From: Prevotella sp. HJM029
GTDB lineage: Bacteria; Bacteroidota; Bacteroidia; Bacteroidales; Bacteroidaceae
DNA: 52,825 nucleotides
Assembly (NCBI RefSeq): GCF_000599605.1
Contig: NZ_KK082672.1
Span: forward strand, 138,242-191,066
Direction: 5' to 3'
The notes under the pieces were generated by a model. It ran no database searches and was not told the DNA's origin. It was given only the letters and a program-made list of their open reading frames with translations. A program made the translations under genes and the position numbers. This document shows, piece after piece, positions 45,135 through 52,671 of the stretch (positions within the stretch are counted from its first letter, which is position 1; every line of letters starts with the position of its first letter).

Positions 45135-46487
45135 ATGCAACATTCTTTTCAGAAGTACACGGCGCAGTATCCCGCCCTCATTCGCTTGGGCGTGCCCATC
45201 ACGATAGGGCAGTTGGGCACGATTGTGTTGGGTTTTGCCGACACGCTGATGATAGGCCACCACTCGCTGCCCGAGTTAGCCGCCGCCAGCTTTGTCACCA
45301 ACATGTTTACTTTGGCATTGCTTTTTGGTTTAGGATTTTCTTACGGATTAACGCCCATCATTGGCCGATTTTATGGCCAATCGAATCCCGAAGCCATCGG
45401 CGGAGCGTTGAAAAATGGTTTGGCGGCCGGAGGTGTGCTCACGCTCATCCTGCTGGCTGTCATGACCACGCTCTACCTTAATTTAAATCGTTTGGGGCAG
45501 CCAGCCGAGCTCTTGCGGTTCATGCGCCCCTATTTCCTCATCAATTTGGTGTCGATACCCTTCGTCATCGGCTTTAACACCTTCAAGCAGTTCTTCGATG
45601 GAACGTCGAACACCGTCACGTCGATGGTGGTGATGATAGTGGGTAATTTGCTCAACATCGCAGGTAACTACATCTTTATTTATGGCCATTTGGGTTGCCC
45701 CGAAATGGGACTTTTTGGGGCGGGTTTGTCCACCATGCTCTCGCGCGTGTTCATGTGTTTGGCGTTGGCCACGTTGTTTTTTGTGCATCCGCGCAACCAA
45801 CGCTATCGGCACGGCTTTTTCAGCCAAAGCGTCAACAGCCACGATTTTCTTTATCAAAACAAGCAAGGCTGGCCTTTGGCCTTGCAGATGGGCATGGAGA
45901 CGGCCGCCTTCAGCCTGTCGAGCGTTATGGTGGGATGGATTGGCACCACAGCTTTGGCCGCCCACCAAGTGATGCTCACCATTAGCCAGTTGGGCTATAT
46001 GCTCTACTATGGCATGTCGGCCGCCGTAGCCATCCGCGTAAGCAATTTTCATGGGCAACACAACTACCAGCAGGCCGAGACGGTGGCGCATGCCGGATTT
46101 CAACTCATTCTCTGCATGGCCGTGGCTATCAGCATCCCCATTTTCTTGTTCCGCAACAGCATCGGCGCCCTCTTCACCTCGTCTGCTGAAGTGGTGAATA
46201 TCGTTTCATTGACCATCATCCCCTTCATCATCTATCAATTTGGCGACGGCATGCAGTCCAACTATGCCAACGCCCTGCGCGGCCTCTCCCACGTGCGTCC
46301 GCTGATGGTGGTGGCCTTTGTGGCATTCTTTGTCATCTCGTTGCCGCTGAGCTATGTCATGGGCATTTGGCTTCGCGGCGGATTAGTGGGCATCTGGAGC
46401 TCTTTCCCCGTGGGGCTCACCACGGCTGGGCTGCTCTATTGGTGGAGCTTTCGCCGCGCCATCCGCAAGGCCAAAAGTTTGACCTAA
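45135..46487 (+). CDS. MATE-family efflux transporter under a purine riboswitch
   Basis: A 450-aa inner-membrane exporter with twelve predicted helices and two MatE halves. Family marks: RLGVPITIGQLGTIVLGFADTLMIG-type start (read in TM1), a P..IG..FKQFFDGTSNT block after TM4, and MGMETAAFSLSSVMVGWIGTTALAAHQV (parts) in TM7-8. MATE proteins expel drugs or metabolites using Na+ or H+ gradients. The guanine-type riboswitch in its leader suggests that the natural substrate is a purine or purine-derived compound; that is inference, since the riboswitch ligand need not be the cargo. There is no SD; the start follows a run of CAA repeats. Confidence 0.93.
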   Translation: MQHSFQKYTAQYPALIRLGVPITIGQLGTIVLGFADTLMIGHHSLPELAAASFVTNMFTLALLFGLGFSYGLTPIIGRFYGQSNPEAIGGALKNGLAAGGVLTLILLAVMTTLYLNLNRLGQPAELLRFMRPYFLINLVSIPFVIGFNTFKQFFDGTSNTVTSMVVMIVGNLLNIAGNYIFIYGHLGCPEMGLFGAGLSTMLSRVFMCLALATLFFVHPRNQRYRHGFFSQSVNSHDFLYQNKQGWPLALQMGMETAAFSLSSVMVGWIGTTALAAHQVMLTISQLGYMLYYGMSAAVAIRVSNFHGQHNYQQAETVAHAGFQLILCMAVAISIPIFLFRNSIGALFTSSAEVVNIVSLTIIPFIIYQFGDGMQSNYANALRGLSHVRPLMVVAFVAFFVISLPLSYVMGIWLRGGLVGIWSSFPVGLTTAGLLYWWSFRRAIRKAKSLT

Positions 46488-46529
46488 GTCAACAAAACGC
46501 CTGTTTGTAGCCCCTTTTGGCCGAAAAAC

Positions 46530-46560
46530 TTGCGTTGCGCCTGTTTTCATGTTACCTTTG
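46530..46560 (+). promoter_or_regulatory. Promoter of the 25-codon gene
   Basis: TTG (46530-46532), 20-nt gap, TACCTTTG (46553-46560). The -7 box is identical to those before the 32725 receptor and the initiator tRNA. Confidence 0.75.
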
Positions 46561-46605
46561 CATCGTGATTTTAAGGATAACAATTTAAAAGAAAGGAAAA
46601 AAGTT

Positions 46606-46683
46606 ATGGTAACATTAATGACATTTGCTATTGTTGCAGTAATGGTTGCACAGGCAATTAACTTAAGCGGAAAACTTCGTTAA
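46606..46683 (+). CDS. 25-aa hydrophobic small protein
   Basis: ATG at 46606 opens 25 codons that encode MVTLMTFAIVAVMVAQAINL followed by SGKLR and TAA. A purine-rich GAAAGGAAAA stretch precedes the start by about 6 nt. Residues 2-18 form one hydrophobic helix and the C-terminus is positive (KLR), so it would insert in the inner membrane with the C-terminus inside. It has its own promoter (46530-46560) and terminator (46739-46771) and lies between the MATE and sodB genes. This layout supports real expression as a small membrane protein. No family is recognised. An alternative is that the RNA itself acts. Confidence 0.65.
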   Translation: MVTLMTFAIVAVMVAQAINLSGKLR

Positions 46684-46696
46684 CAACGAACCCCCG

Positions 46697-46717
46697 CTTT
46701 TCAAACGAAAAGGTTTT
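46697..46717 (+). terminator. Small hairpin after the 25-codon gene
   Basis: CTTTTC-AAAC-GAAAAG (46697-46712), followed by GTTTTT. A weak terminator or part of the 3' end of the small transcript. Confidence 0.45.
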
Positions 46718-46738
46718 TATATTAAAATATTATTTTGG

Positions 46739-46771
46739 GCAGGCAGGAGATTTTCTCTTGCCTGCTTTTTT
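46739..46771 (+). terminator. Terminator of the 25-codon gene
   Basis: GCAGGCA and its partner TGCCTGC form the base of a stem (46739-46765) with an AGA/TCT top, followed by six T. Confidence 0.85.
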
Positions 46772-46801
46772 GTGTTTTATGTTGGAGGGGGAGGGGAGAG
46801 T

Positions 46802-46993
46802 GGGGCTGCTGGAGTTCCAGCAAGGCTGAAAATGAAAAAAACGGGGCTGCTAACAAATTAGCAAGGCTGAAAATGAAAAAAACGGGGCTGCTAACAAATT
46901 AGCAAGGCTAAAAATGAAAAAAACGGGGCTGCTAACAAATTAGCAAGGCTGAAAATGAAAAAAATGGGGCTGCTGGAACTCCAGCAAGATTGA
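46802..46993. repeat. Tandem array 4: five 41-bp units with covarying hairpins
   Basis: GGGGCTGCT begins units at 46802, 46843, 46884, 46925 and 46966 (spacing exactly 41 each time). Each unit has a 6-bp stem with 4-nt loop: TGCTGG/CCAGCA in the outer two copies and TGCTAA/TTAGCA in the inner three. Both arms change together, so pairing is kept. The rest of the unit is A-rich (AATGAAAAAAAC). Read on the minus strand, each hairpin is followed by a run of six or seven T a few nt later. The array lies between the 25-codon gene and the sodB promoter. Confidence 0.93.
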
Positions 46994-47023
46994 AAAATTC
47001 TATTTGCGCATAGATTTTTTGAG

Positions 47024-47054
47024 TTGGAGGCAAAACGCAAATCGGTTAACTTTG
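47024..47054 (+). promoter_or_regulatory. Promoter of sodB-ahpC
   Basis: TTG (47024-47026), 20-nt gap, TAACTTTG (47047-47054); the sodB start is 49 nt downstream. Confidence 0.75.
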
Positions 47055-47102
47055 CAAACGAAAAAAATAAAAACAAAGTTTCACGATTAAAATAAAACAA
47101 AT

Positions 47103-47690
47103 ATGAAAATAGAAATGCCCGTTCTGCCCTATGCAGACAATGCTTTAGAACCCGTTATCAGCCGCGAAACCATAGCTTATCACTATGGCAAGCATTTGCA
47201 AAACTACGTCAACACGCTGGCTTCGCTCGTGAAGGACACGCCTTGGAGCACGAAGAGCGTTGAGGAGTTGGTGGCCGAGGTGCCCGAAGGTCCGTTGTTC
47301 AACAATGCCGGCCAGACACTCAACCACGCCCTTTATTTCACGCAGTTCATGCCAGCCAAGGCCGACAATCAGCCCACGGGCACGCTGCTCGAACTGATTA
47401 ATCGCGATTTTGGCAGCTTCGACACCTTCAAAGAGCAGTTCACACAGGCCGCTCTCACGCTCTTTGGCTCAGGATGGGCATGGTTGGCTCAGCAGCAAGA
47501 TGGCCGTTTGGTCATTCGCAAAGAGAGCAATGCAGGCAATCCGCTGCGCAACAATGAGACACCGCTGTTGGGCATCGACGTGTGGGAACATGCCTACTAC
47601 ATCGACTATTTCAATCGTCGCGCCGATCATGTGCAGGCCGTTTGGCAAATCATCAACTGGCAGGTTGTGGCCGACAGGTTGAAAGGTTAA
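47103..47690 (+). CDS. sodB: Fe/Mn superoxide dismutase
   Basis: A 195-aa cytosolic superoxide dismutase. Metal ligands: His27 (YHYGKH), His75 (LNHALYF), Asp159 and His163 (DVWEHAYY). Gln71 in NNAGQTLNH is the N-terminal active-site Gln of iron-type enzymes; manganese enzymes usually have Gly there. Bacteroidales enzymes of this type can often use either metal, so iron or cambialistic use is likely. ahpC lies 45 nt downstream in the same direction with no terminator between, forming an oxidative-stress pair: superoxide to peroxide, then peroxide removal. Confidence 0.96.
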   Translation: MKIEMPVLPYADNALEPVISRETIAYHYGKHLQNYVNTLASLVKDTPWSTKSVEELVAEVPEGPLFNNAGQTLNHALYFTQFMPAKADNQPTGTLLELINRDFGSFDTFKEQFTQAALTLFGSGWAWLAQQQDGRLVIRKESNAGNPLRNNETPLLGIDVWEHAYYIDYFNRRADHVQAVWQIINWQVVADRLKG

Positions 47691-47735
47691 AACGCAAGAA
47701 AATGATTTCATTCACGCTTTAAAATAAAAATGATT

Positions 47736-48302
47736 ATGGCTTCAATTATCAATTCACACGTAACTGAATTCAAGGTGAACGCGTTCAAGGGGAACGACTT
47801 CATCGAAGTTTCCAACAAGGACATCGAAGGCAAATGGGCCGTGTTTTTCTTCTATCCCGCCGATTTCACCTTTGTTTGCCCCACCGAGTTGGAGGATTTG
47901 CAGGACAAATATGCACAGCTCAAGGAAATGGGCGTCGAGGTATTCTCGGTGAGCTGTGACACGCATTTTGTGCACAAGGCATGGCATGACGCTTCGCCTC
48001 GCATCAAAAACATTGAATACACCATGCTGGCCGACCCTTTGGCTGTGTTGGCAAAGGCCTTTGGCGTCTACAAAGAGGATGAGGGCATCGCCTATCGTGG
48101 CACATTTGTCGTAAATCCCGAGGGACTGATTAAAATTGCCGAGATACAGGATAACAACATCGGCCGCAACGCCGACGAGTTGGTGCGCAAAATCGAGGCA
48201 GCACAGTTTGTTGCTACGCATCAAGGTGAGGTGTGCCCAGCACGTTGGACACGCGGAAAAGAAACGCTCAAACCAGGTGTTGACTTGGTGGGCAAGCTCT
48301 AA
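47736..48302 (+). CDS. ahpC: Alkyl hydroperoxide reductase subunit C (2-Cys peroxiredoxin)
   Basis: A 188-aa AhpC/Prx1-type peroxiredoxin. Peroxidatic Cys48 in DFTFVCPTE and resolving Cys167 in EVCPARW. I start it at the ATG at 47736 (MASIIN...), which matches family length; an in-frame ATG at 47730 would add two residues. It reduces hydrogen peroxide and organic peroxides. No ahpF follows in the window, so the reductant (AhpF elsewhere or thioredoxin) is not shown. A strong terminator lies about 120 nt downstream. Confidence 0.96.
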   Translation: MASIINSHVTEFKVNAFKGNDFIEVSNKDIEGKWAVFFFYPADFTFVCPTELEDLQDKYAQLKEMGVEVFSVSCDTHFVHKAWHDASPRIKNIEYTMLADPLAVLAKAFGVYKEDEGIAYRGTFVVNPEGLIKIAEIQDNNIGRNADELVRKIEAAQFVATHQGEVCPARWTRGKETLKPGVDLVGKL

Positions 48303-48424
48303 ATCGCTCCAAAATCTTCAAAAAAGAAGTAGCAATAGACTATAACGAAATTACACGATAGAAAACAGTAGCTTGTGCATCGGTTGCAGAAAGGACATAT
48401 CCGATGCCACCACGGCTATACACA

Positions 48425-48457
48425 AAGTGCTGACAATTTGCTTGTCAGCACTTTTTT
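48425..48457 (+). terminator. Terminator of sodB-ahpC
   Basis: A perfect 12-bp stem (AAGTGCTGACAA and its complement, 48425-48453), 5-nt loop, then a T-run. Confidence 0.9.
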
Positions 48458-48492
48458 CATGGGGTTGAGGCGCTGCATGTCGTTTGCACGCA

Positions 48493-49173
48493 CTAAGGTT
48501 TCACGCTCGCTGCCAAGCGATGCCACAACAAATCGTCGGGCAAAGGCGATGTGAGTTCAATGAGTTCCTTAGAGACAGGATGCACAAACGACACATGATG
48601 TGACAGCAAATCAATGTTGCCACCGGGGTTGCTGCGTGCCGCACCATACTTCAAATCGCCTTTGATGGGGCAGCCCATCTCGGCCAACTGACACCGAATT
48701 TGGTGGTGTCGGCCTGTGAGCAAGTTGATCTCCAACAAATGATAATTCTCCGAAGCCGCAATGAGCTTGTAGTGCAAGATGGCCTTCTTCGACCGCGGCA
48801 CTTCGTGGTCATAGGCATAACTCTTGTTCTGTTGCTCGTTTTTGAGCAGCCAGTTCGTGAGCGTTGCCTCGGGTTGCGGCGGACAATTCTTCGTGATGGC
48901 CCAATAGGTCTTGTGCACCTCGCCCGCCCGAAACATGTTGTTCAGTCGCGTCAGTGCTTTCGATGTTTTGGCAAACATCACCAAGCCCGACACAGGGCGA
49001 TCGAGACGATGTACCACACCGAGGTAAACATTCCCCGGTTTGTGGTGCTCTTCGCGAATATATTGCCGCACAATGTCAGAGAGTGGCACATCGCCCGTCT
49101 TGTCGCTTTGAACGATTTCGCCACTCTGCTTGTAGACAATAATAATGTGATTATCTTCGTAAACGGGTATCAA
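48493..49173 (-). CDS. RluA-family pseudouridine synthase
   Basis: A 226-aa single-domain RNA pseudouridine synthase. The catalytic Asp58 lies in HRLDRPVSGL; further family blocks are TGRHHQIRCQLAEMGCPIKGDLKYG and LLSHHVSFVHP. There is no N-terminal S4 domain, as in the RluA/TruC subgroup, so the target (rRNA or tRNA uridine) cannot be fixed. Its gene follows fabG by 23 nt on the minus strand and is probably the last gene of a tetR-fabG-rluA operon. Confidence 0.92.
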   Translation of the reverse strand: MIPVYEDNHIIIVYKQSGEIVQSDKTGDVPLSDIVRQYIREEHHKPGNVYLGVVHRLDRPVSGLVMFAKTSKALTRLNNMFRAGEVHKTYWAITKNCPPQPEATLTNWLLKNEQQNKSYAYDHEVPRSKKAILHYKLIAASENYHLLEINLLTGRHHQIRCQLAEMGCPIKGDLKYGAARSNPGGNIDLLSHHVSFVHPVSKELIELTSPLPDDLLWHRLAASVKP

Positions 49174-49196
49174 AACACGATGATGTTAAGGGCATC

Positions 49197-49949
49197 CTAC
49201 ATGTTCATACCACCATCTACCTGGATGACTTGCCCCGAAACGTAGCTCGAGAGGTCGGATGCCAAATAGATAGCCGTGTTGGCAATGTCGTCAACCGTTC
49301 CACCACGGCGCAAAGGTATCTTGCTGGTCCATTCCTTGCGCACTTCGTCAGAGAGGGCTTGCGTCATAGCCGTGTCGATAAATCCTGGTGCAATGGCGTT
49401 TGCACGAATGCCTTTGGGACCCATCTCTTGTGCCACACTCTTCGCTAAAGCAATCAATCCGGCCTTCGAAGCAGCGTAGTTGCTTTGGCCTGCGTTGCCA
49501 TGCACGCCGACAACCGAGGCCATGTTGATGATTGAACCGCCACGCTGACGCATCATGACAGGCACGCAGGCGTGGATAAAGTTGAAGGCGCTCTTCAAGT
49601 TCACAGCGATAACGGCATCCCATTGCTGCTCGGTCATGCGCAACATCAAACCGTCTTTCGTGATACCGGCGTTGTTGACCAAGATATCGATGCTGCCAAA
49701 TTCGTCCTTCACTTGCTTCACCACCTCTTCGCTCTGTGCAAAGTCTGCGGCGTTGCTGGCATAACCTTTTGCCTTTACGCCCAATGCAGCAATCTCACGT
49801 TCGGTGGCTAAGCCGCCATGTTCTTCGTCGATAAACAAATCGGTAAATGCAATGTTTGCACCTTCTGCAGCAAACTTCAGGGCAATGGCTTTACCAATGC
49901 CGCGTGCAGCGCCTGTAATCAGGGCTGTCTTTCCACTTAAAATTCCCAT
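49197..49949 (-). CDS. fabG: 3-oxoacyl-ACP reductase
   Basis: A 250-aa classical short-chain dehydrogenase. NAD(P)-binding loop TGAARGIG (12-19), NNAG (92-95), catalytic Ser145 (MASVVG), Tyr158 and Lys162 (YAASKAG), and a C-terminus GQVIQVDGGMNM typical of FabG. It reduces 3-oxoacyl-ACP in fatty acid synthesis. It lies 28 nt after the tetR gene. Because no other fab gene is near, a role in another SDR reaction cannot be fully excluded, but the match to FabG is close. Confidence 0.93.
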   Translation of the reverse strand: MGILSGKTALITGAARGIGKAIALKFAAEGANIAFTDLFIDEEHGGLATEREIAALGVKAKGYASNAADFAQSEEVVKQVKDEFGSIDILVNNAGITKDGLMLRMTEQQWDAVIAVNLKSAFNFIHACVPVMMRQRGGSIINMASVVGVHGNAGQSNYAASKAGLIALAKSVAQEMGPKGIRANAIAPGFIDTAMTQALSDEVRKEWTSKIPLRRGGTVDDIANTAIYLASDLSSYVSGQVIQVDGGMNM

Positions 49950-49977
49950 TTTTTATACTTAAATTTAATTCAAATAA

Positions 49978-50571
49978 TTATCGGTTGATTGATTTCCCTA
50001 AAGCACCATACACTACTTTTGCCACTAAAGGTTTGCTCGAAGCTTCGGTCAAACCATGGCCCAAACGCCCGTAAATGAACGGCACTTCAAGTCCTTTAAT
50101 GCAATAATGTGTGATGTCGGCCACCAAGTCGATGTCGTCAATGTCAAATTCGCCCTCGCTCTTCCCTTCGGCATAAACCTTTCTGAAGAGCTCAATCTCG
50201 TCTTCATCGAAATTCTTTCGCACCTTTTCCACCATCCAAATGTTGCGAAAAAACTCAGCACGCAGGTTGCCGTTGCGCACAACGGTCTCGCGAATCATGC
50301 TCAGATGCGTGTAAATCAGCTCAATAATTTTCTCCTGTGGACGCATCTTCATGCTCGCCACCTCGTCTAATTTGTCTGATAAACGCTCTAACTCCGACTC
50401 GATAACAGCCGAATAAACATCTTCCTTTCGGTTAAAATAGGTGTAGAGCGTGCGCCGGCCTTTACCCGATGCCAAAGCAATGTCGTTCATTGTTGTATTG
50501 GCAATGCCATTCTTTGCAAATAAAAGCCGTGCAACATCCACCAACTTCTGTCTCGTTTTTGATATTGACAT
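49978..50571 (-). CDS. TetR-family transcriptional regulator
   Basis: A 197-aa regulator with an N-terminal TetR helix-turn-helix (about residues 8-55: ARLLFAKNGIANTTMNDIA, then GKGRRTLYTYFNRKEDV) and a helical ligand-binding C-terminal domain. It is the first gene of a minus-strand operon with fabG and rluA, so it may control its own operon and fatty acid synthesis in response to an acyl ligand, as FabR or FadR-type TetR proteins do elsewhere; this is inference. The promoter is at 50618-50648. Confidence 0.92.
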   Translation of the reverse strand: MSISKTRQKLVDVARLLFAKNGIANTTMNDIALASGKGRRTLYTYFNRKEDVYSAVIESELERLSDKLDEVASMKMRPQEKIIELIYTHLSMIRETVVRNGNLRAEFFRNIWMVEKVRKNFDEDEIELFRKVYAEGKSEGEFDIDDIDLVADITHYCIKGLEVPFIYGRLGHGLTEASSKPLVAKVVYGALGKSINR

Positions 50572-50617
50572 CGTAATTCTCCCTTAACGATTAATTGCAC
50601 ATCTCGACTCTTGTGCG

Positions 50618-50648
50618 CAAAAGTATAAGTTTTATTTCAGATAGACAA
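50618..50648 (-). promoter_or_regulatory. Promoter of tetR-fabG-rluA
   Basis: On the minus strand: TTG at 50648-50646, 20-nt gap, TACTTTTG at 50625-50618; the tetR start is 47 nt downstream. Confidence 0.7.
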
Positions 50649-50694
50649 CAAACCTCCTTTTTTTTAGACCTTACAAAAAAAAATAACGTAGATA

Positions 50695-50726
50695 TTTGCG
50701 TGTTAAAGAAAAACATGCTACCTTTG
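50695..50726 (+). promoter_or_regulatory. Promoter of the initiator tRNA
   Basis: TTTG (50695-50698), 20-nt gap, TACCTTTG (50719-50726). The mature tRNA starts 64 nt downstream. Confidence 0.75.
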
Positions 50727-50789
50727 CAAACGAAATCAATGAGATTGCCTTGCAAAGGCATGTTGATTTTCTTTAAAAATAATACAAAT

Positions 50790-50862
50790 CGCGGAGTGGA
50801 GCAGTTGGTAGCTCGCCAGGCTCATAACCTGGAGGTCGCATGTTCGAGTCTTGCCTCCGCAA
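50790..50862 (+). tRNA. Initiator tRNA-fMet (CAT)
   Basis: A full cloverleaf. The acceptor stem has pairs 2-71 to 7-66 and a C1/A72 mismatch, the mark of initiator tRNA. The D arm GAGC/GCTC has A11-T24, again initiator-like. Anticodon arm CCAGG-CTCATAA-CCTGG with CAT; T arm with GTTCGAGTC loop. The CCA end is only partly encoded (CC then T). The usual run of three G-C pairs in the anticodon stem is A-T, G-C, G-C here. Confidence 0.95.
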
Positions 50863-50866
50863 CCTC

Positions 50867-50905
50867 AAAACAGGGAGTGTAGTTCTTTTCTACATTCCCT
50901 GTTTT
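50867..50905 (+). terminator. Terminator after the tRNA
   Basis: A 16-bp stem with one wobble or mismatch (50867-50882 with 50890-50905), 7-nt loop and TTTT end. Confidence 0.85.
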
Positions 50906-50948
50906 CGTTATACCCTGCTTTCCACATATTCAAGATATTTTCTGTCCC

Positions 50949-51144
50949 GCTGAATTAGAAAAGGCTATCACCCAATGGGGGCTATAATGAGAGGATATTT
51001 CATAAATCGTTGGATAATCTTACACCAAGAGATGTATATTTAGGCCAAGGGGAGAAAATTAAAAGGATAAGAGAAACAATAAAGCAAAATTCAATCAACA
51101 AAAGAATTTCTGAGCATAAAAGAATGAAATTACAGCATAAATAA
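50949..51144 (+). pseudogene. IS3-family transposase, C-terminal remnant
   Basis: From 50983 to 51144 one frame reads YNERIFHKSLDNLTPRDVYL and on to GQGEKIKRIRETIKQN..., ending in TAA. This is the typical end of IS3-family OrfB transposases (YN-ERYHESL-N-TP-DVYFGRGE). Just upstream (50949-50978) a different frame reads AELEKAITQW, which fits the preceding part of the same domain, so a frameshift lies near 50976-50982. There is no DDE core, start codon or visible terminal inverted repeat; the rest of the element is gone. Confidence 0.75.
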
Positions 51145-51259
51145 CTATATTTGCAGTTGTGCACTTTCGTTTGACAACGTACAGAGACAAATGAATCGGG
51201 CCAATGAACGTAGAAATTTTCAGTGGTGAAAATCATAGTAGAAACCATAAAGGTAATAG

Positions 51260-51808
51260 ATGATGGACAAATATACTTTTATAACCAATTATCAATATGG
51301 GGAAAAAACAGACGTTTTACAAATAGATGCAGTTTCTATGAAAGTTGCTATGAGCCAATGGGTTGACGCGTTGAAATTTCCACATATTGGTAATATTAGC
51401 AAGTCTAAAGCGAAGCAACATATATATAGTGGAGATATAGAGGAAATACCCTTGAAGAAGTTACATCATATTAGTTGCTTATATGAAAAAGTCAATGGAA
51501 AAATAATTGAAGCATATATTGTTCAGCATTGTTATCTTCCTTCAGCATTGCAAACTTTTAATATTATAGTTTTATTTAAGGGCGGAACATATGTAAGACA
51601 AATGCAAGCAGATGGTTACCGTGAAGCGACTCGTCTTTGGGGAAAATACCTATCTTGGCACTTTTATAATAGCATAGAACGGGAAACAATAAAGGAAGTA
51701 CTTAAGAATAATTTTGAAGAACTTATAAATCCCCTCATGCCTAAGGTTTGGTCATTCTCCTTGGTGGTAGATAATTCTATATTGGAAATGTTCATAGTAG
51801 AGTGTTAG
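51260..51808 (+). CDS. Hypothetical protein
   Basis: A 182-aa protein with no signal peptide or membrane helix and no family that I recognise. It appears to have a mixed alpha/beta make-up, with a central hydrophobic strand (FNIIVLFKGGTYVRQM, about 98-113) and an amphipathic C-terminal part. The gene is markedly AT-rich compared with the core genes to the left and sits just after the transposase remnant, which suggests horizontal origin. The second ATG (51263) is an equally good start. It could belong to a contact-dependent toxin/immunity or other accessory set, but nothing in the sequence proves it. Confidence 0.6.
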   Translation: MMDKYTFITNYQYGEKTDVLQIDAVSMKVAMSQWVDALKFPHIGNISKSKAKQHIYSGDIEEIPLKKLHHISCLYEKVNGKIIEAYIVQHCYLPSALQTFNIIVLFKGGTYVRQMQADGYREATRLWGKYLSWHFYNSIERETIKEVLKNNFEELINPLMPKVWSFSLVVDNSILEMFIVEC

Positions 51809-51971
51809 TGAAATGAGAGACTCAGATTCTTTAGTATTTAAATACCTCTTAACACCCATATTAGTTACTAATTGTAACTAATGAAAGTGGTGGGACAGCA
51901 TTATTATTGTCTCAAACAGATTAAATAAGGAATCTAAGATAGATTCACATCATCCCCAAACCATAAAACAA

Positions 51972-52475
51972 ATGAAAATAAGATTTTTAATCGGAGCTTT
52001 TTTCTTTTTTAATATAACTGTTGCGAGTACATTATTGGAAAGGCACAATGTGATTAAAATGTTTTCCAAAGCAACTAAGGATTATTCCTTGATAGATATA
52101 AAACTGTCAAGACGGATTAGAACTTCTTTCAGAAAAAAGATAGAAAGAATCTTTGAGGCCGATACTGTATATATAACAGGTTATTTGGATTACGACAATT
52201 CAGAGTATAGCGAATATATTTGGAGTTGTAAAGATAGCTTGCAATATACATATCAGTTTTTTACAAAAAAAATATACCTAATTAGAAATGAAGTAACTGA
52301 TAACTTCAGGCAGGATATAGAAGATATACAATTAGGATATTTCAAAAATACAAAAGAATTCAAAACCCCTTCCTTTGTCTTAAAAATTGCAAAAAACAAT
52401 AGCAAATATACCATATACGAGCTTTATAAATCTGGGGAGCAACATAATCTTAAGAAATCAAGGTCTACACCTTAA
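51972..52475 (+). CDS. Hypothetical exported protein
   Basis: A 167-aa protein with an N-terminal signal-like segment (MKIRFLIGAFFFFNITVAST) and a mature part rich in Lys, Tyr, Asp and Ser. No recognised domain; many alternating residues suggest beta strands (DTVYITGYLDYD, YTYQFFTKKIYLI, SFVLKIAKNNSKYTIYELY). The gene is AT-rich like its neighbour and separated from it by 163 nt without a clear promoter match. Function unknown. Confidence 0.6.
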   Translation: MKIRFLIGAFFFFNITVASTLLERHNVIKMFSKATKDYSLIDIKLSRRIRTSFRKKIERIFEADTVYITGYLDYDNSEYSEYIWSCKDSLQYTYQFFTKKIYLIRNEVTDNFRQDIEDIQLGYFKNTKEFKTPSFVLKIAKNNSKYTIYELYKSGEQHNLKKSRSTP

Positions 52476-52671
52476 CGACCTAGAAACCGTCACATAGTAA
52501 TGCTTCAAATTGGGAGTCGATTTTTATGTCGCATTACAATTAAAACAACAAGTCTATGGTAAACCATATATAGATTGTTCGTCATTACCCTTATATGGGT
52601 ATTAAAAGCCGTAAGCAATAAACAGGAAAGAACAACGTTACATAAGTGATAACCATAAACAATAAGAAGTT

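Noticed and set aside
50595-50882. 95-codon gene over the tRNA
   Set aside because: It runs through the tetR promoter, the tRNA promoter and the tRNA itself.
51000-51248. Minus-strand 82-codon hydrophobic gene
   Set aside because: It is antisense to the recognisable IS3 transposase remnant, which explains the open frame better.
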